A DNA stretch of 64,000 bases, taken from assembly GCA_003116995.1 (NCBI GenBank), contig BDSL01000082.1, positions 423,088-487,087 of the forward strand. Reading direction: 5' to 3'. This document shows, piece after piece, positions 49,307 to 58,675 of this stretch (position 1 is the first letter of the stretch; each line of letters starts with the position of its first letter). Both the position numbers and the translations under genes were made by a program. This DNA comes from Yamagishiella unicocca. Taxonomy: Eukaryota; Chlorophyta; Chlorophyceae; Chlamydomonadales; Volvocaceae. Under the pieces are notes generated by a model, which saw nothing but the letters and a program-made list of their open reading frames with translations, was not told where the DNA came from and made no database searches.

Positions 49307-50352
49307 TCCTTGTGAATGCCGCAAAAACTATAAGTAAAGCATGCTCTACAGTCCTAGTTTATGTAAGGCTTTAGCATGGCTATTTACGTGTTGTCAATAT
49401 GATTTTGGGTTGCGTGGCCTGCTCCTATTTTCCCGTTCAGCGGTGCCGGTTGCACCCATGCGCACCGTAGCCCGGAAGAATATAAGCAAATCAGCTAATT
49501 CCTGCTGCGATATTTCCTTGCTTGTGCATCACGGGCCTGAGCATGCCCGCGTGTTTTACGAGCTCGGATTTAACGTTGTACGCCTGTTCGCAGCGGCCAA
49601 CTGTAGTGTTCCTGCAGCCATGCCGCCTCACATACTTAATGGCACACGAAAAAACACATAGATTCTGCACTCCGTGTTACCAACATTTTCTGTGTTTGCA
49701 AGGTTAACTACTAGGCCATTGAACGCACACATTCCAGCTCCCGGGCTCGAAGCCACAACTCTGTCACAATTCTGTCTGCTGAAGTGTAACACTACTATCG
49801 GGGAGGCACCTGTCGGACTTGAAATGCAATGGCTTTTGCCGGCCGATGCCGGCCAATTCAGCGATATCGATAACTTCCCCTGAGACCCTGCTTACCCCGG
49901 TTCTGACAACGGTGCTGCGTATGAATAGAAATGCCACATATTTACGTCATTTGATCGCGTATTCTCCCTGATGTTTGCGATCGGGTGGTGTGAAGCTGTG
50001 GTTGTGGCGGGGACGGCCAGGGTTTTGTCGGTAATCGCCATGAGGGTCAGGTGGCTGTGTGTCCTGGTCCCTCCGACCCGTGTAAGTCGTAAAATGTGGA
50101 TTCCAAGGTAACCCAATGTGTAACTGGGCTGAGCCTGATCCTGCCTCATCCATCCATCCATCTATCCACAATCATCCCAACACATGATGTTCAGGGCCTA
50201 TGATGTGCACATGATGTGCACTTGCGACAGATATACACACAGATTAGACATGCTGCCCTTTAGGAAGCTTCGCCACAGGGGACCCATCAGCACAAGCTTG
50301 TAAAGACCAACCAGTTTTGAGTACCCTGCTGTGCACGCCTAGCTGCCGATAC
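49307..50352. other. Region without a recognisable gene
   Basis: Lower GC than the exons. Several short open frames, none with family motifs. A CATCCATCCATC microsatellite lies at about 50147-50165. Confidence 0.45.
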
Positions 50353-50491
50353 CTGCTCCAATGTCCGCCAGCAGAGTATCTGGATTGAGGAGCTCAGCGT
50401 ACTCGACTAACACATAGTGAATACGGGCCATAGATGCTGGTGTAAGTGAGCCATACAAACCATCACAGCCCTTCCCACCGCCGCATTTGCG
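50353..50491 (-). pseudogene. Exon-like fragment of a SAM-dependent (DOT1-like) methyltransferase
   Basis: Minus-strand block flanked by a good acceptor (CCTTACTTGCAG) and a donor (GCAG|GTATC). It encodes a 46-residue piece with GGGKGCDGLYGSLTPASM and, at its end, LLADIGAG, which looks like the glycine-rich motif I of class I methyltransferases; the preceding YGSLT resembles DOT1-type proteins. I could not find convincing neighbouring exons on either side, so this is either part of an unresolved gene or a remnant. Assignment tentative. Confidence 0.35.
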
Positions 50492-50660
50492 CTGCAAGTA
50501 AGGACTACGTATTTCAATTTTAGTGGATGCCAGGGAAACTCAGCCATCACATGCCTCAAGCAATACGTCTGTCGCGAATTCAAAAGCATGCGAAATCGGA
50601 ACTTCCTTGTATGCTCCTTACCTCGCACGAATTCAGACGCAGCCCAGCAGTTTTAAGTAT

Positions 50661-50960
50661 CTAGGCTCGTCGCTCCTTCCGCCACCACCCCTCCAGGCGC
50701 TGCACGGCCGCCTGTGCGACCATGCCGTCCTTGCCCTGGACATAGTGAGACTTCCACACACGATGAGAGTTGCCCATGGCAGTCGCATCTGCATGAAGGT
50801 GCATCAAGCACTGCTTGCCTGACACCACAGACCCTCCAAGAAGCCTGAGGTTGTTGCCCCTGCAGCCCCACCGAGTGCACCCCTCGAAGGTGCAAGCCAC
50901 CGTACCAGGCACCGTCAGTGTGCCGATGCAGCTGAGGCGGATGGTGCGCCGACGGAGATA
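50661..50960 (-). other. Possible coding fragment, Cys/His-rich
   Basis: Minus-strand open frame ending at a TAG at 50661, with CTFEGCTRWGCRGNNLRLLG and then HADATAMGNSHRVWKSHYV. The Cys spacing suggests a small zinc-binding module such as those in volvocine transposon-type proteins. Unrecognised otherwise; it could be a remnant from the same unit as the neighbouring methyltransferase-like piece. Confidence 0.25.
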
Positions 50961-51016
50961 CTTGCTCACGTGCAGGGCGAGCGGGTGTGGGGGGGGGCTT
51001 GCACGCACACACGCAG

Positions 51017-51351
51017 GTTTCATCGCCATCCTGCCCTTCCAGGAGAAGACAACAATGCTTGTGGCTTGCGGTAGCCGCTGGGCTGTCCACTTGGCGGGAA
51101 GCAGGCAAGAGAAGGACAAGGTAAACGAGGAGGAGATTGCGGCTGGGATCCCAAAGTGGACTGTGCCAAGATTGCTCATGGAGCCGGGGCAGCTGGTGCT
51201 GCTGGATGGCAACATGGTGCACGCTGGTGACGTCGGCGTGCCAGGGCAGACGTCTGTTCGCCTGCACTAGTATTTTATGAAGCAGCCGCTGGATAACGCC
51301 ACGTACCCAATCACCATGCTGGGCAAGGTTTTCGCGTCACTGTTCAAGTAG
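51017..51351 (+). pseudogene. 2-oxoglutarate-dioxygenase-like C-terminal fragment with in-frame stop
   Basis: After a good acceptor (CACGCAG) the plus frame reads FIAILPFQEKTTMLVACGS, then LLMEPGQLVLLDGNMVHAGD and TSVRLH. This is the pattern of the distal His and 2OG-binding Arg in double-stranded beta-helix dioxygenases (LxxDGxxxHAG...R). A TAG at 51268-51270 interrupts it, and the same frame continues sensibly (YFMKQPLDNATYP, then LGKVFASLF) to a second stop at 51349-51351. No upstream catalytic domain is identifiable, so it is probably a decayed gene or transposon passenger. The domain call is by pattern only. Confidence 0.4.
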
Positions 51352-51460
51352 TGGTGATAGAGCTGAGGTACCACCGGTGTAGGGCCAAAAATCTAAACAT
51401 ATTCTTTAACCTAAAAGCATTAGATAGTTACATAAAAGCAATATGAAAGATTGATGTTAA

Positions 51461-52135
51461 GCTTAGCATTTCACCCGATATCAAATGGTCTCTCCCGAGA
51501 CCATCCCACCAGTAACCGGCACCGGTAACCGGGCAAGTGGCCAGTTACTCAACCGATAGGCTCCTTGGAACAAATGGACGCTGAGGCCCGCGATTGCAGC
51601 TCTAGCATCATCTTCAGCTGTTATCAGTGTATTTTTATAAATTGTAACCACCTGACAAGCAAGACGGCTACCTGTGCGTATGTTGCATGTTTGCAACAAT
51701 ACAGCCTTTCAAACTTGATATATGTTCTTGAATCTTAAAGCATTAATATATCCTCAAAACGGCGGGAGCTTAGCATGACGAAAGCTTAGCATTTGACCCG
51801 ATATCAAATGGTCTCTCCCGAGACCATCCCACCGGTAACCGGCCCCGCCGGTAACCGGGCAAGGGGGACAGTTAGTGCGAGTGGTCCGTTACTGGGTGGC
51901 TGACCAACCGGGGGCCGGTTACCGGGGCCGATTACCGGCCCCGGTAACCGGGCAAAGGGGTCGGTTGGTGGGAGGGGTCTGTAACCGGGTGGCATGCCTA
52001 ACTGGTCGGTCCAATTACCGGCCCCGGTAACCGAGTAAGGGGGTCGGTTACTGGGATGGGTCGGTTACCGGGCGGCTGGCCAACCGGGGGCCGGTTAGAG
52101 GGGCCGATTACCGGCCCCGGTAACCGGGCAAAGAG
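51461..52135. repeat. Cluster of fold-back GGTAACCGG-rich repeats
   Basis: A block of about 50 bp (GCTTAGCATTT, then CGATATCAAATGGTCTC and GAGACCATCCCACC) occurs at about 51461-51515 and again at about 51784-51835. It contains a perfect 8-bp palindromic stem ATGGTCTC/GAGACCAT. After the second copy follow roughly three imperfect ~100 bp units centred on ATTACCGGCCCCGGTAACCG (about 51931, 52015 and 52107). No coding capacity. The look is that of a non-autonomous fold-back or miniature element. Confidence 0.7.
51917..51949. repeat. Perfect 14-bp hairpin, 5-nt loop
   Basis: GGTTACCGGGGCCG (51917-51930), loop ATTAC, then the exact reverse complement CGGCCCCGGTAACC to 51949. Confidence 0.85.
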
Positions 52136-52621
52136 GGCAAACCGGCACCAAACCGGGGCAAGTACTCCCATAGGGCTGTACGTGCACATGCTTGTCAGTG
52201 GGGCACAGACGAATTTTGTAGATTGTTTGTTACGAATTAATGTTTTCTTGAATTATGGTGGGCGGGCTTCCCGAGGCAGTGACCGTATCGGTTGACCGGG
52301 CATAGGTGAACCGGGCGCCTCTTCCACACACACGGACAGATTCTCACAACCACACTACCAGGTCAGCCAACCTGTTTGGCAAACGGCCCGGTAGGTCGGT
52401 ATCCTGGTGGCAACCGAGGGTATGTGCCATAGGGTTCACTGCTATGTATGTTCTTTGCCACTGATCTTTCCACTGTGGCTTTTTAGTGCCTCATGGGTAT
52501 TTGTCTTTAACCAGAGCCCAGACCAACATGGCGGGAGTGTAAAAAGCAAGGCAGCACCATTGAGTGTATGTACCTGTATCAACAGCTATACATAGCACCT
52601 ACAAACTGTAACTACTACCTC
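52136..52621. other. Unannotated spacer before the tRNA array
   Basis: No gene or repeat recognised apart from scattered GGTAAC/ACCGGG remnants up to about 52320. Confidence 0.4.
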
Positions 52622-52751
52622 CTAGCTGTTGCAACAGAAGCATAAACCTGTGGCATGTACCAGAGTCGGGAGCCTCTACCTGTGGCAAACACCTGTAGCA
52701 GGTACCCCTCTACCTGCTGTAGCAAAAGCAACAGGATTATTGCCAGCATCA

Positions 52752-52825
52752 TGACATCACCCAGTCTTGATCTGGGGACCTCTTGTGTGTTAAACAAGTG
52801 TGATAACCATCTACACCATGATGTC
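52752..52825 (-). tRNA. tRNA-Val (AAC), unit 1
   Basis: 74 nt including discriminator A. Perfect 7-bp acceptor stem GACATCA/TGATGTC, D arm with GG, anticodon stem CTTGT/ACAAG, loop TTAACAC (anticodon AAC; U32 variant shared with unit 4), T arm CCCAG-ATCAAGA-CTGGG. A box TGGTGTAGATGG and B box GATCAAGAC fit Pol III consensus. No encoded CCA. Confidence 0.88.
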
Positions 52826-52941
52826 TTCCATTGACCTGGATCATCACCCAGGTGGCCAACTACTAGCCATCCCTTTCCAGGGTCTCAGCTTGTGATCTGT
52901 GCTGACCCACATGCTTGATCAGCACACCCAGCATGACCCCA

Positions 52942-53015
52942 TGACAGCACCCAGGTTTGAACTGGGGACCTTTCGCGTGTGAGGCGAATGTGATGACCAA
53001 CTACACCATGCTGTC
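52942..53015 (-). tRNA. tRNA-Val (CAC), unit 1
   Basis: 74 nt including discriminator A. Acceptor stem GACAGCA/TGCTGTC fully paired, anticodon arm TTCGC-CTCACAC-GCGAA (anticodon CAC), T arm CCCAG-TTCAAAC-CTGGG, conserved D-loop GG. A box TGGTGTAGTTGG, B box GTTCAAACC. No intron, no encoded CCA. Confidence 0.92.
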
Positions 53016-53552
53016 AGAACCCAGAGGAACACGTCCATCTTGGCCTATCTCCCAACTGTGAGGTTTCGGCTTCGGTCCCGACTGCCTGGTGCTCCTGCGG
53101 GAGCTTCCTTTTTGCTCCTTTTCAGTTCGGGCTGGGTGCTGGTCTGGTGTGGGAGGAATGTTCTTGGGTGTCAGGTGGGAGGCTTCTGTTCGACTTTGTG
53201 AGGTGCTCTACTACGTACTCTGATTACTCTGATCGAGGGGCTGCTTGAAATAAATATGGGCGGTATATATACTGCTTATAGGGGGCCCATTTAGGCTACT
53301 TCCCCCTAGGTGGTTGATGCCACTGTTTGTTCTCTGGTACCTTTGTCGGGGGGTTTTGGTAAAGTGTGTACCTTAGCAACAGCCTGCTGCTGTAGCATCT
53401 AGCTGTTGCACAAGCCTGCAGCACCTACCAGAAGCATAAACCTGTGGCACGTACCAGTAGCAAAAGTCGGGAGCCTCTACCTGTGGCAAACACCTGTAGC
53501 AGGTTCCCCTCTACCTGCTGTAGCAACAGCCACAGGATTATTGCCAGCATCA

Positions 53553-53626
53553 TGACATCACCCAGTCTTGATCTGGGGACCTCTTGTGTGTTAGACAAGT
53601 GTGATAACCATCTACACCATGATGTC
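53553..53626 (-). tRNA. tRNA-Val (AAC), unit 2
   Basis: Same structure as in unit 1 but anticodon loop CTAACAC (C32), the common form in this array; all stems paired. Confidence 0.9.
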
Positions 53627-53742
53627 TTCCATTGACCTGGATCATCACCCAGGTGGCCAACTAATAGCCATCCCTTTCCAGGGTCACAGGTTGTGATCTG
53701 TGCTGACCCACATGCTTGATCAGCACACCCAGCATGACCCCA

Positions 53743-53816
53743 TGACAGCACCCAGGTTTGAACTGGGGACCTTTCGCGTGTGAGGCGAATGTGATGACCA
53801 ACTACACCATGCTGTC
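53743..53816 (-). tRNA. tRNA-Val (CAC), unit 2
   Basis: Identical in sequence to the unit 1 CAC gene; cloverleaf intact. Confidence 0.92.
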
Positions 53817-54349
53817 AGAACTCAGAGGAACACGTCCATCTTGGCCTACCACCCAACTGTGAGGTTTCGGCTTCGGTCCCGACTGCCTGGTGCTCCTGCG
53901 GGAGTTTCCTTTTTGCTCCTTTTCAGTTCGGGCTGGGTGCTGGTCTGGTGTGGGAGGAATGTTCTTGGGTCTCAGGTGGGAGGCTTCTGTTCGACTTTGT
54001 GAGGTGCTCTACTATGTACTCTGATTACTCTGATCGAGGGGCTGCTTGAAATAAGTAAGGTCGGTATACTGCTTATAGGGGGCCCATTTAGGCTACTTCC
54101 CCCTAGGTGGTTGATGCCACTGTTTGTTCTCTGGTACCTTTGTCGGGGGTTTTTGGTAAAGTGTGTACCTTAGCAACAGCCTGCTGCTGTAGCATCTAGC
54201 TGTTGCACAAGCCTGTAGCACCTACCAGAAGCATAAACCTGTGGCACGTACCAGTAGCAAAAGTCGGGAGCCTCTACCTGTGGCAAACACCTGTAGCAGG
54301 TACCCCTCTACCTGCTGTAGCAACAGCCACAGGATTATTGCCAGCATCA

Positions 54350-54423
54350 TGACATCACCCAGTCTTGATCTGGGGACCTCTTGTGTGTTAGACAAGTGTG
54401 ATAACCATCTACACCATGATGTC
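54350..54423 (-). tRNA. tRNA-Val (AAC), unit 3
   Basis: Loop CTAACAC, all stems paired; identical to unit 2. Confidence 0.9.
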
Positions 54424-54539
54424 TTCCATTGACCTGGATCATCACCCAGGTGGCCAACTAATAGCCATCCCTTTCCAGGGTCACAGCTTGTGATCTGTGC
54501 TGACCCACATGCTTGATCAGCACACCCAGCATGACCCCA

Positions 54540-54613
54540 TGACAGCACCCAGGTTTGAACTGGGGACCTTTCGCGTGTGAGGCGAATGTGATGACCAACT
54601 ACACCATGCTGTC
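54540..54613 (-). tRNA. tRNA-Val (CAC), unit 3
   Basis: Identical to the other CAC copies; cloverleaf intact. Confidence 0.92.
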
Positions 54614-55146
54614 AGAACTCAGAGGAACACGTCCATCTTGGCCTACCACCCAACTGTGAGGTTTCGGCTTCGGTCCCGACTGCCTGGTGCTCCTGCGGGA
54701 GCTTCCTTTTTGCTCCTTTTCAGTTCGGGCTGGGTGCTGGTCTGGTGTGGGAGGAATGTTCTTGGGTCTCAGGTGGGAGGCTTCTGTTCGACTTTGTGAG
54801 GTGCTCTACTATGTACTCTGATTACTCTGATTGAGGGGCTGCTTGAAATAAATATGGGCGGTATACTGCTTATAGGGGGCCCATTTGGGCTACTTCCCCC
54901 TAGGTGGTTGATGCCACTGTTTGTTCTCTGGTACCTTTGTCGGGGGTTTTTGGTAAAGTGTGTACCTTAGCAACAGCCTGCTGCTGTAGCATCTAGCTGT
55001 TGCACAAGCCTGTAGCACCTACCAGAAGCATAAACCTGTGGCACGTACCAGTAGCAAAAGTCGGGAGCCTCTACCTGTGGCAAACACCTGTAGCAGGTAC
55101 CCCTCTACCTGCTGTAGCAACAGCCACAGGATTATTGCCAGCATCA

Positions 55147-55220
55147 TGACATCACCCAGTCTTGATCTGGGGACCTCTTGTGTGTTAAACAAGTGTGATA
55201 ACCATCTACACCATGATGTC
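55147..55220 (-). tRNA. tRNA-Val (AAC), unit 4
   Basis: Carries the U32 loop TTAACAC like unit 1, one of the markers of the duplicated three-unit block. Confidence 0.88.
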
Positions 55221-55336
55221 TTCCATTGACCTGGATCATCACCCAGGTGGCCAACTACTAGCCATCCCTTTCCAGGGTCTCAGCTTGTGATCTGTGCTGA
55301 CCCACATGCTTGATCAGCACACCCAGCATGACCCCA

Positions 55337-55410
55337 TGACAGCACCCAGGTTTGAACTGGGGACCTTTCGCGTGTGAGGCGAATGTGATGACCAACTACA
55401 CCATGCTGTC
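55337..55410 (-). tRNA. tRNA-Val (CAC), unit 4
   Basis: Identical to the other CAC copies. Confidence 0.92.
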
Positions 55411-55947
55411 AGAACCCAGAGGAACACGTCCATCTTGGCCTATCTCCCAACTGTGAGGTTTCGGCTTCGGTCCCGACTGCCTGGTGCTCCTGCGGGAGCT
55501 TCCTTTTTGCTCCTTTTCAGTTCGGGCTGGGTGCTGGTCTGGTGTGGGAGGAATGTTCTTGGGTGTCAGGTGGGAGGCTTCTGTTCGACTTTGTGAGGTG
55601 CTCTACTACGTACTCTGATTACTCTGATCGAGGGGCTGCTTGAAATAAATATGGGCGGTATATATACTGCTTATAGGGGGCCCATTTAGGCTACTTCCCC
55701 CTAGGTGGTTGATGCCACTGTTTGTTCTCTGGTACCTTTGTCGGGGGGTTTTGGTAAAGTGTGTACCTTAGCAACAGCCTGCTGCTGTAGCATCTAGCTG
55801 TTGCACAAGCCTGCAGCACCTACCAGAAGCATAAACCTGTGGCACGTACCAGTAGCAAAAGTCGGGAGCCTCTACCTGTGGCAAACACCTGTAGCAGGTT
55901 CCCCTCTACCTGCTGTAGCAACAGCCACAGGATTATTGCCAGCATCA

Positions 55948-56021
55948 TGACATCACCCAGTCTTGATCTGGGGACCTCTTGTGTGTTAGACAAGTGTGAT
56001 AACCATCTACACCATGATGTC
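55948..56021 (-). tRNA. tRNA-Val (AAC), unit 5
   Basis: Loop CTAACAC; same as unit 2. Confidence 0.9.
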
Positions 56022-56137
56022 TTCCATTGACCTGGATCATCACCCAGGTGGCCAACTAATAGCCATCCCTTTCCAGGGTCACAGGTTGTGATCTGTGCTG
56101 ACCCACATGCTTGATCAGCACACCCAGCATGACCCCA

Positions 56138-56211
56138 TGACAGCACCCAGGTTTGAACTGGGGACCTTTCGCGTGTGAGGCGAATGTGATGACCAACTAC
56201 ACCATGCTGTC
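56138..56211 (-). tRNA. tRNA-Val (CAC), unit 5
   Basis: Identical to the other CAC copies. Confidence 0.92.
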
Positions 56212-56744
56212 AGAACTCAGAGGAACACGTCCATCTTGGCCTACCACCCAACTGTGAGGTTTCGGCTTCGGTCCCGACTGCCTGGTGCTCCTGCGGGAGT
56301 TTCCTTTTTGCTCCTTTTCAGTTCGGGCTGGGTGCTGGTCTGGTGTGGGAGGAATGTTCTTGGGTCTCAGGTGGGAGGCTTCTGTTCGACTTTGTGAGGT
56401 GCTCTACTATGTACTCTGATTACTCTGATCGAGGGGCTGCTTGAAATAAGTAAGGTCGGTATACTGCTTATAGGGGGCCCATTTAGGCTACTTCCCCCTA
56501 GGTGGTTGATGCCACTGTTTGTTCTCTGGTACCTTTGTCGGGGGTTTTTGGTAAAGTGTGTACCTTAGCAACAGCCTGCTGCTGTAGCATCTAGCTGTTG
56601 CACAAGCCTGTAGCACCTACCAGAAGCATAAACCTGTGGCACGTACCAGTAGCAAAAGTCGGGAGCCTCTACCTGTGGCAAACACCTGTAGCAGGTACCC
56701 CTCTACCTGCTGTAGCAACAGCCACAGGATTATTGCCAGCATCA

Positions 56745-56818
56745 TGACATCACCCAGTCTTGATCTGGGGACCTCTTGTGTGTTAGACAAGTGTGATAAC
56801 CATCTACACCATGATGTC
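56745..56818 (-). tRNA. tRNA-Val (AAC), unit 6
   Basis: Loop CTAACAC; same as unit 3. Confidence 0.9.
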
Positions 56819-56934
56819 TTCCATTGACCTGGATCATCACCCAGGTGGCCAACTAATAGCCATCCCTTTCCAGGGTCACAGCTTGTGATCTGTGCTGACC
56901 CACATGCTTGATCAGCACACCCAGCATGACCCCA

Positions 56935-57008
56935 TGACAGCACCCAGGTTTGAACTGGGGACCTTTCGCGTGTGAGGCGAATGTGATGACCAACTACACC
57001 ATGCTGTC
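56935..57008 (-). tRNA. tRNA-Val (CAC), unit 6
   Basis: Identical to the other CAC copies. Confidence 0.92.
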
Positions 57009-57541
57009 AGAACTCAGAGGAACACGTCCATCTTGGCCTACCACCCAACTGTGAGGTTTCGGCTTCGGTCCCGACTGCCTGGTGCTCCTGCGGGAGCTTC
57101 CTTTTTGCTCCTTTTCAGTTCGGGCTGGGTGCTGGTCTGGTGTGGGAGGAATGTTCTTGGGTCTCAGGTGGGAGGCTTCTGTTCGACTTTGTGAGGTGCT
57201 CTACTATGTACTCTGATTACTCTGATTGAGGGGCTGCTTGAAATAAATATGGGCGGTATACTGCTTATAGGGGGCCCATTTGGGCTACTTCCCCCTAGGT
57301 GGTTGATGCCACTGTTTGTTCTCTGGTACCTTTGTCGGGGGTTTTTGGTAAAGTGTGTACCTTAGCAACAGCCTGCTGCTGTAGCATCTAGCTGTTGCAC
57401 AAGCCTGTAGCACCTACCAGAAGCATAAACCTGTGGCACGTACCAGTAGCAAAAGTCGGGAGCCTCTACCTGTGGCAAACACCTGTAGCAGGTACCCCTC
57501 TACCTGCTGTAGCAACAGCCACAGGATTATTGCCAGCATCA

Positions 57542-57615
57542 TGACATCACCCAGTCTTGATCTGGGGACCTCTTGTGTGTTAGACAAGTGTGATAACCAT
57601 CTACACCATGATGTC
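57542..57615 (-). tRNA. tRNA-Val (AAC), unit 7
   Basis: Loop CTAACAC; cloverleaf intact. Confidence 0.9.
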
Positions 57616-57731
57616 TTCCATTGACCTGGATCATCACCCAGGTGGCCAACTACTAGCCATCCCTTTCCAGGGTCACAGCTTGTGATCTGTGCTGACCCAC
57701 ATGCTTGATCAGCACACCCAGCATGACCCCA

Positions 57732-57805
57732 TGACAGCACCCAGGTTTGAACTGGGGACCTTTCGCGTGTGAGGCGAATGTGATGACCAACTACACCATG
57801 CTGTC
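57732..57805 (-). tRNA. tRNA-Val (CAC), unit 7
   Basis: Identical to the other CAC copies. Confidence 0.92.
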
Positions 57806-58338
57806 AGAACTCAGAGGAACATGTCCATCATGGCCTACCACCCAACTGTGAGGTTTCGGCTTCGGTCCCGACTGCCTGGTGCTCCTGCGGGAGCTTCCTT
57901 TTTGCTCCTTTTCAGTTCGGGCTGGGTGCTGGTCTGGTGTGGGAGGAATGTTCTTGGGTCTCAGGTGGGAGGCTTCTGTTCGACTTTGTGAGGTGCTCTA
58001 CTATGTACTCTGATTACTCTGATCGAGGGGCTGCTTGAAATAAATATGGGCGGTATACTGCTTATAGGGGGCCCATTTGGGCTACTTCCCCCTAGGTGGT
58101 TGATGCCACTGTTTGTTCTCTGGTACCTTTGTCGGGGGTTTTTGGTAAAGTGTGTACCTTAGCAACAGCCTGCTGCTGTAGCATCTAGCTGTTGCACAAG
58201 CCTGTAGCACCTACCAGAAGCATAAACCTGTGGCACGTACCAGTAGCAAAAGTCGGGAGCCTCTACCTGTGGCAAACACCTGTAGCAGGTTCCCCTCTAC
58301 CTGCTGTAGCAACAGCCACAGGATTATTGCCAGCATCA

Positions 58339-58412
58339 TGACATCACCCAGTCTTGATCTGGGGACCTCTTGTGTGTTAGACAAGTGTGATAACCATCTA
58401 CACCATGATGTC
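58339..58412 (-). tRNA. tRNA-Val (AAC), unit 8
   Basis: Loop CTAACAC; cloverleaf intact. Confidence 0.9.
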
Positions 58413-58528
58413 TTCCATTGACCTGGATCATCACCCAGGTGGCCAACTACTAGCCATCCCTTTCCAGGGTCACAGCTTGTGATCTGTGCTGACCCACATG
58501 CTTGATCAGCACACCCAGCATGACCCCA

Positions 58529-58602
58529 TGACAGCACCCAGGTTTGAACTGGGGACCTTTCGCGTGTGAGGCGAATGTGATGACCAACTACACCATGCTG
58601 TC
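58529..58602 (-). tRNA. tRNA-Val (CAC), unit 8
   Basis: Identical to the other CAC copies. It lies only about 75 bp from the LINE junction, so its natural upstream (5') flank is replaced by retrotransposon sequence. Confidence 0.92.
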
Positions 58603-58675
58603 AGAACTCAGAGGAACATGTCCATCATGGCCTACCACCCAACTGTGAGGTTTCGGCTTCGGTCCCGACTGCCTG

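Noticed and set aside
52615..58537. Repeated short open frames of 63 and 108 codons in every 797-bp unit
   Set aside because: They overlap the tRNA genes and their flanks, have no family features, and recur only because the unit recurs.
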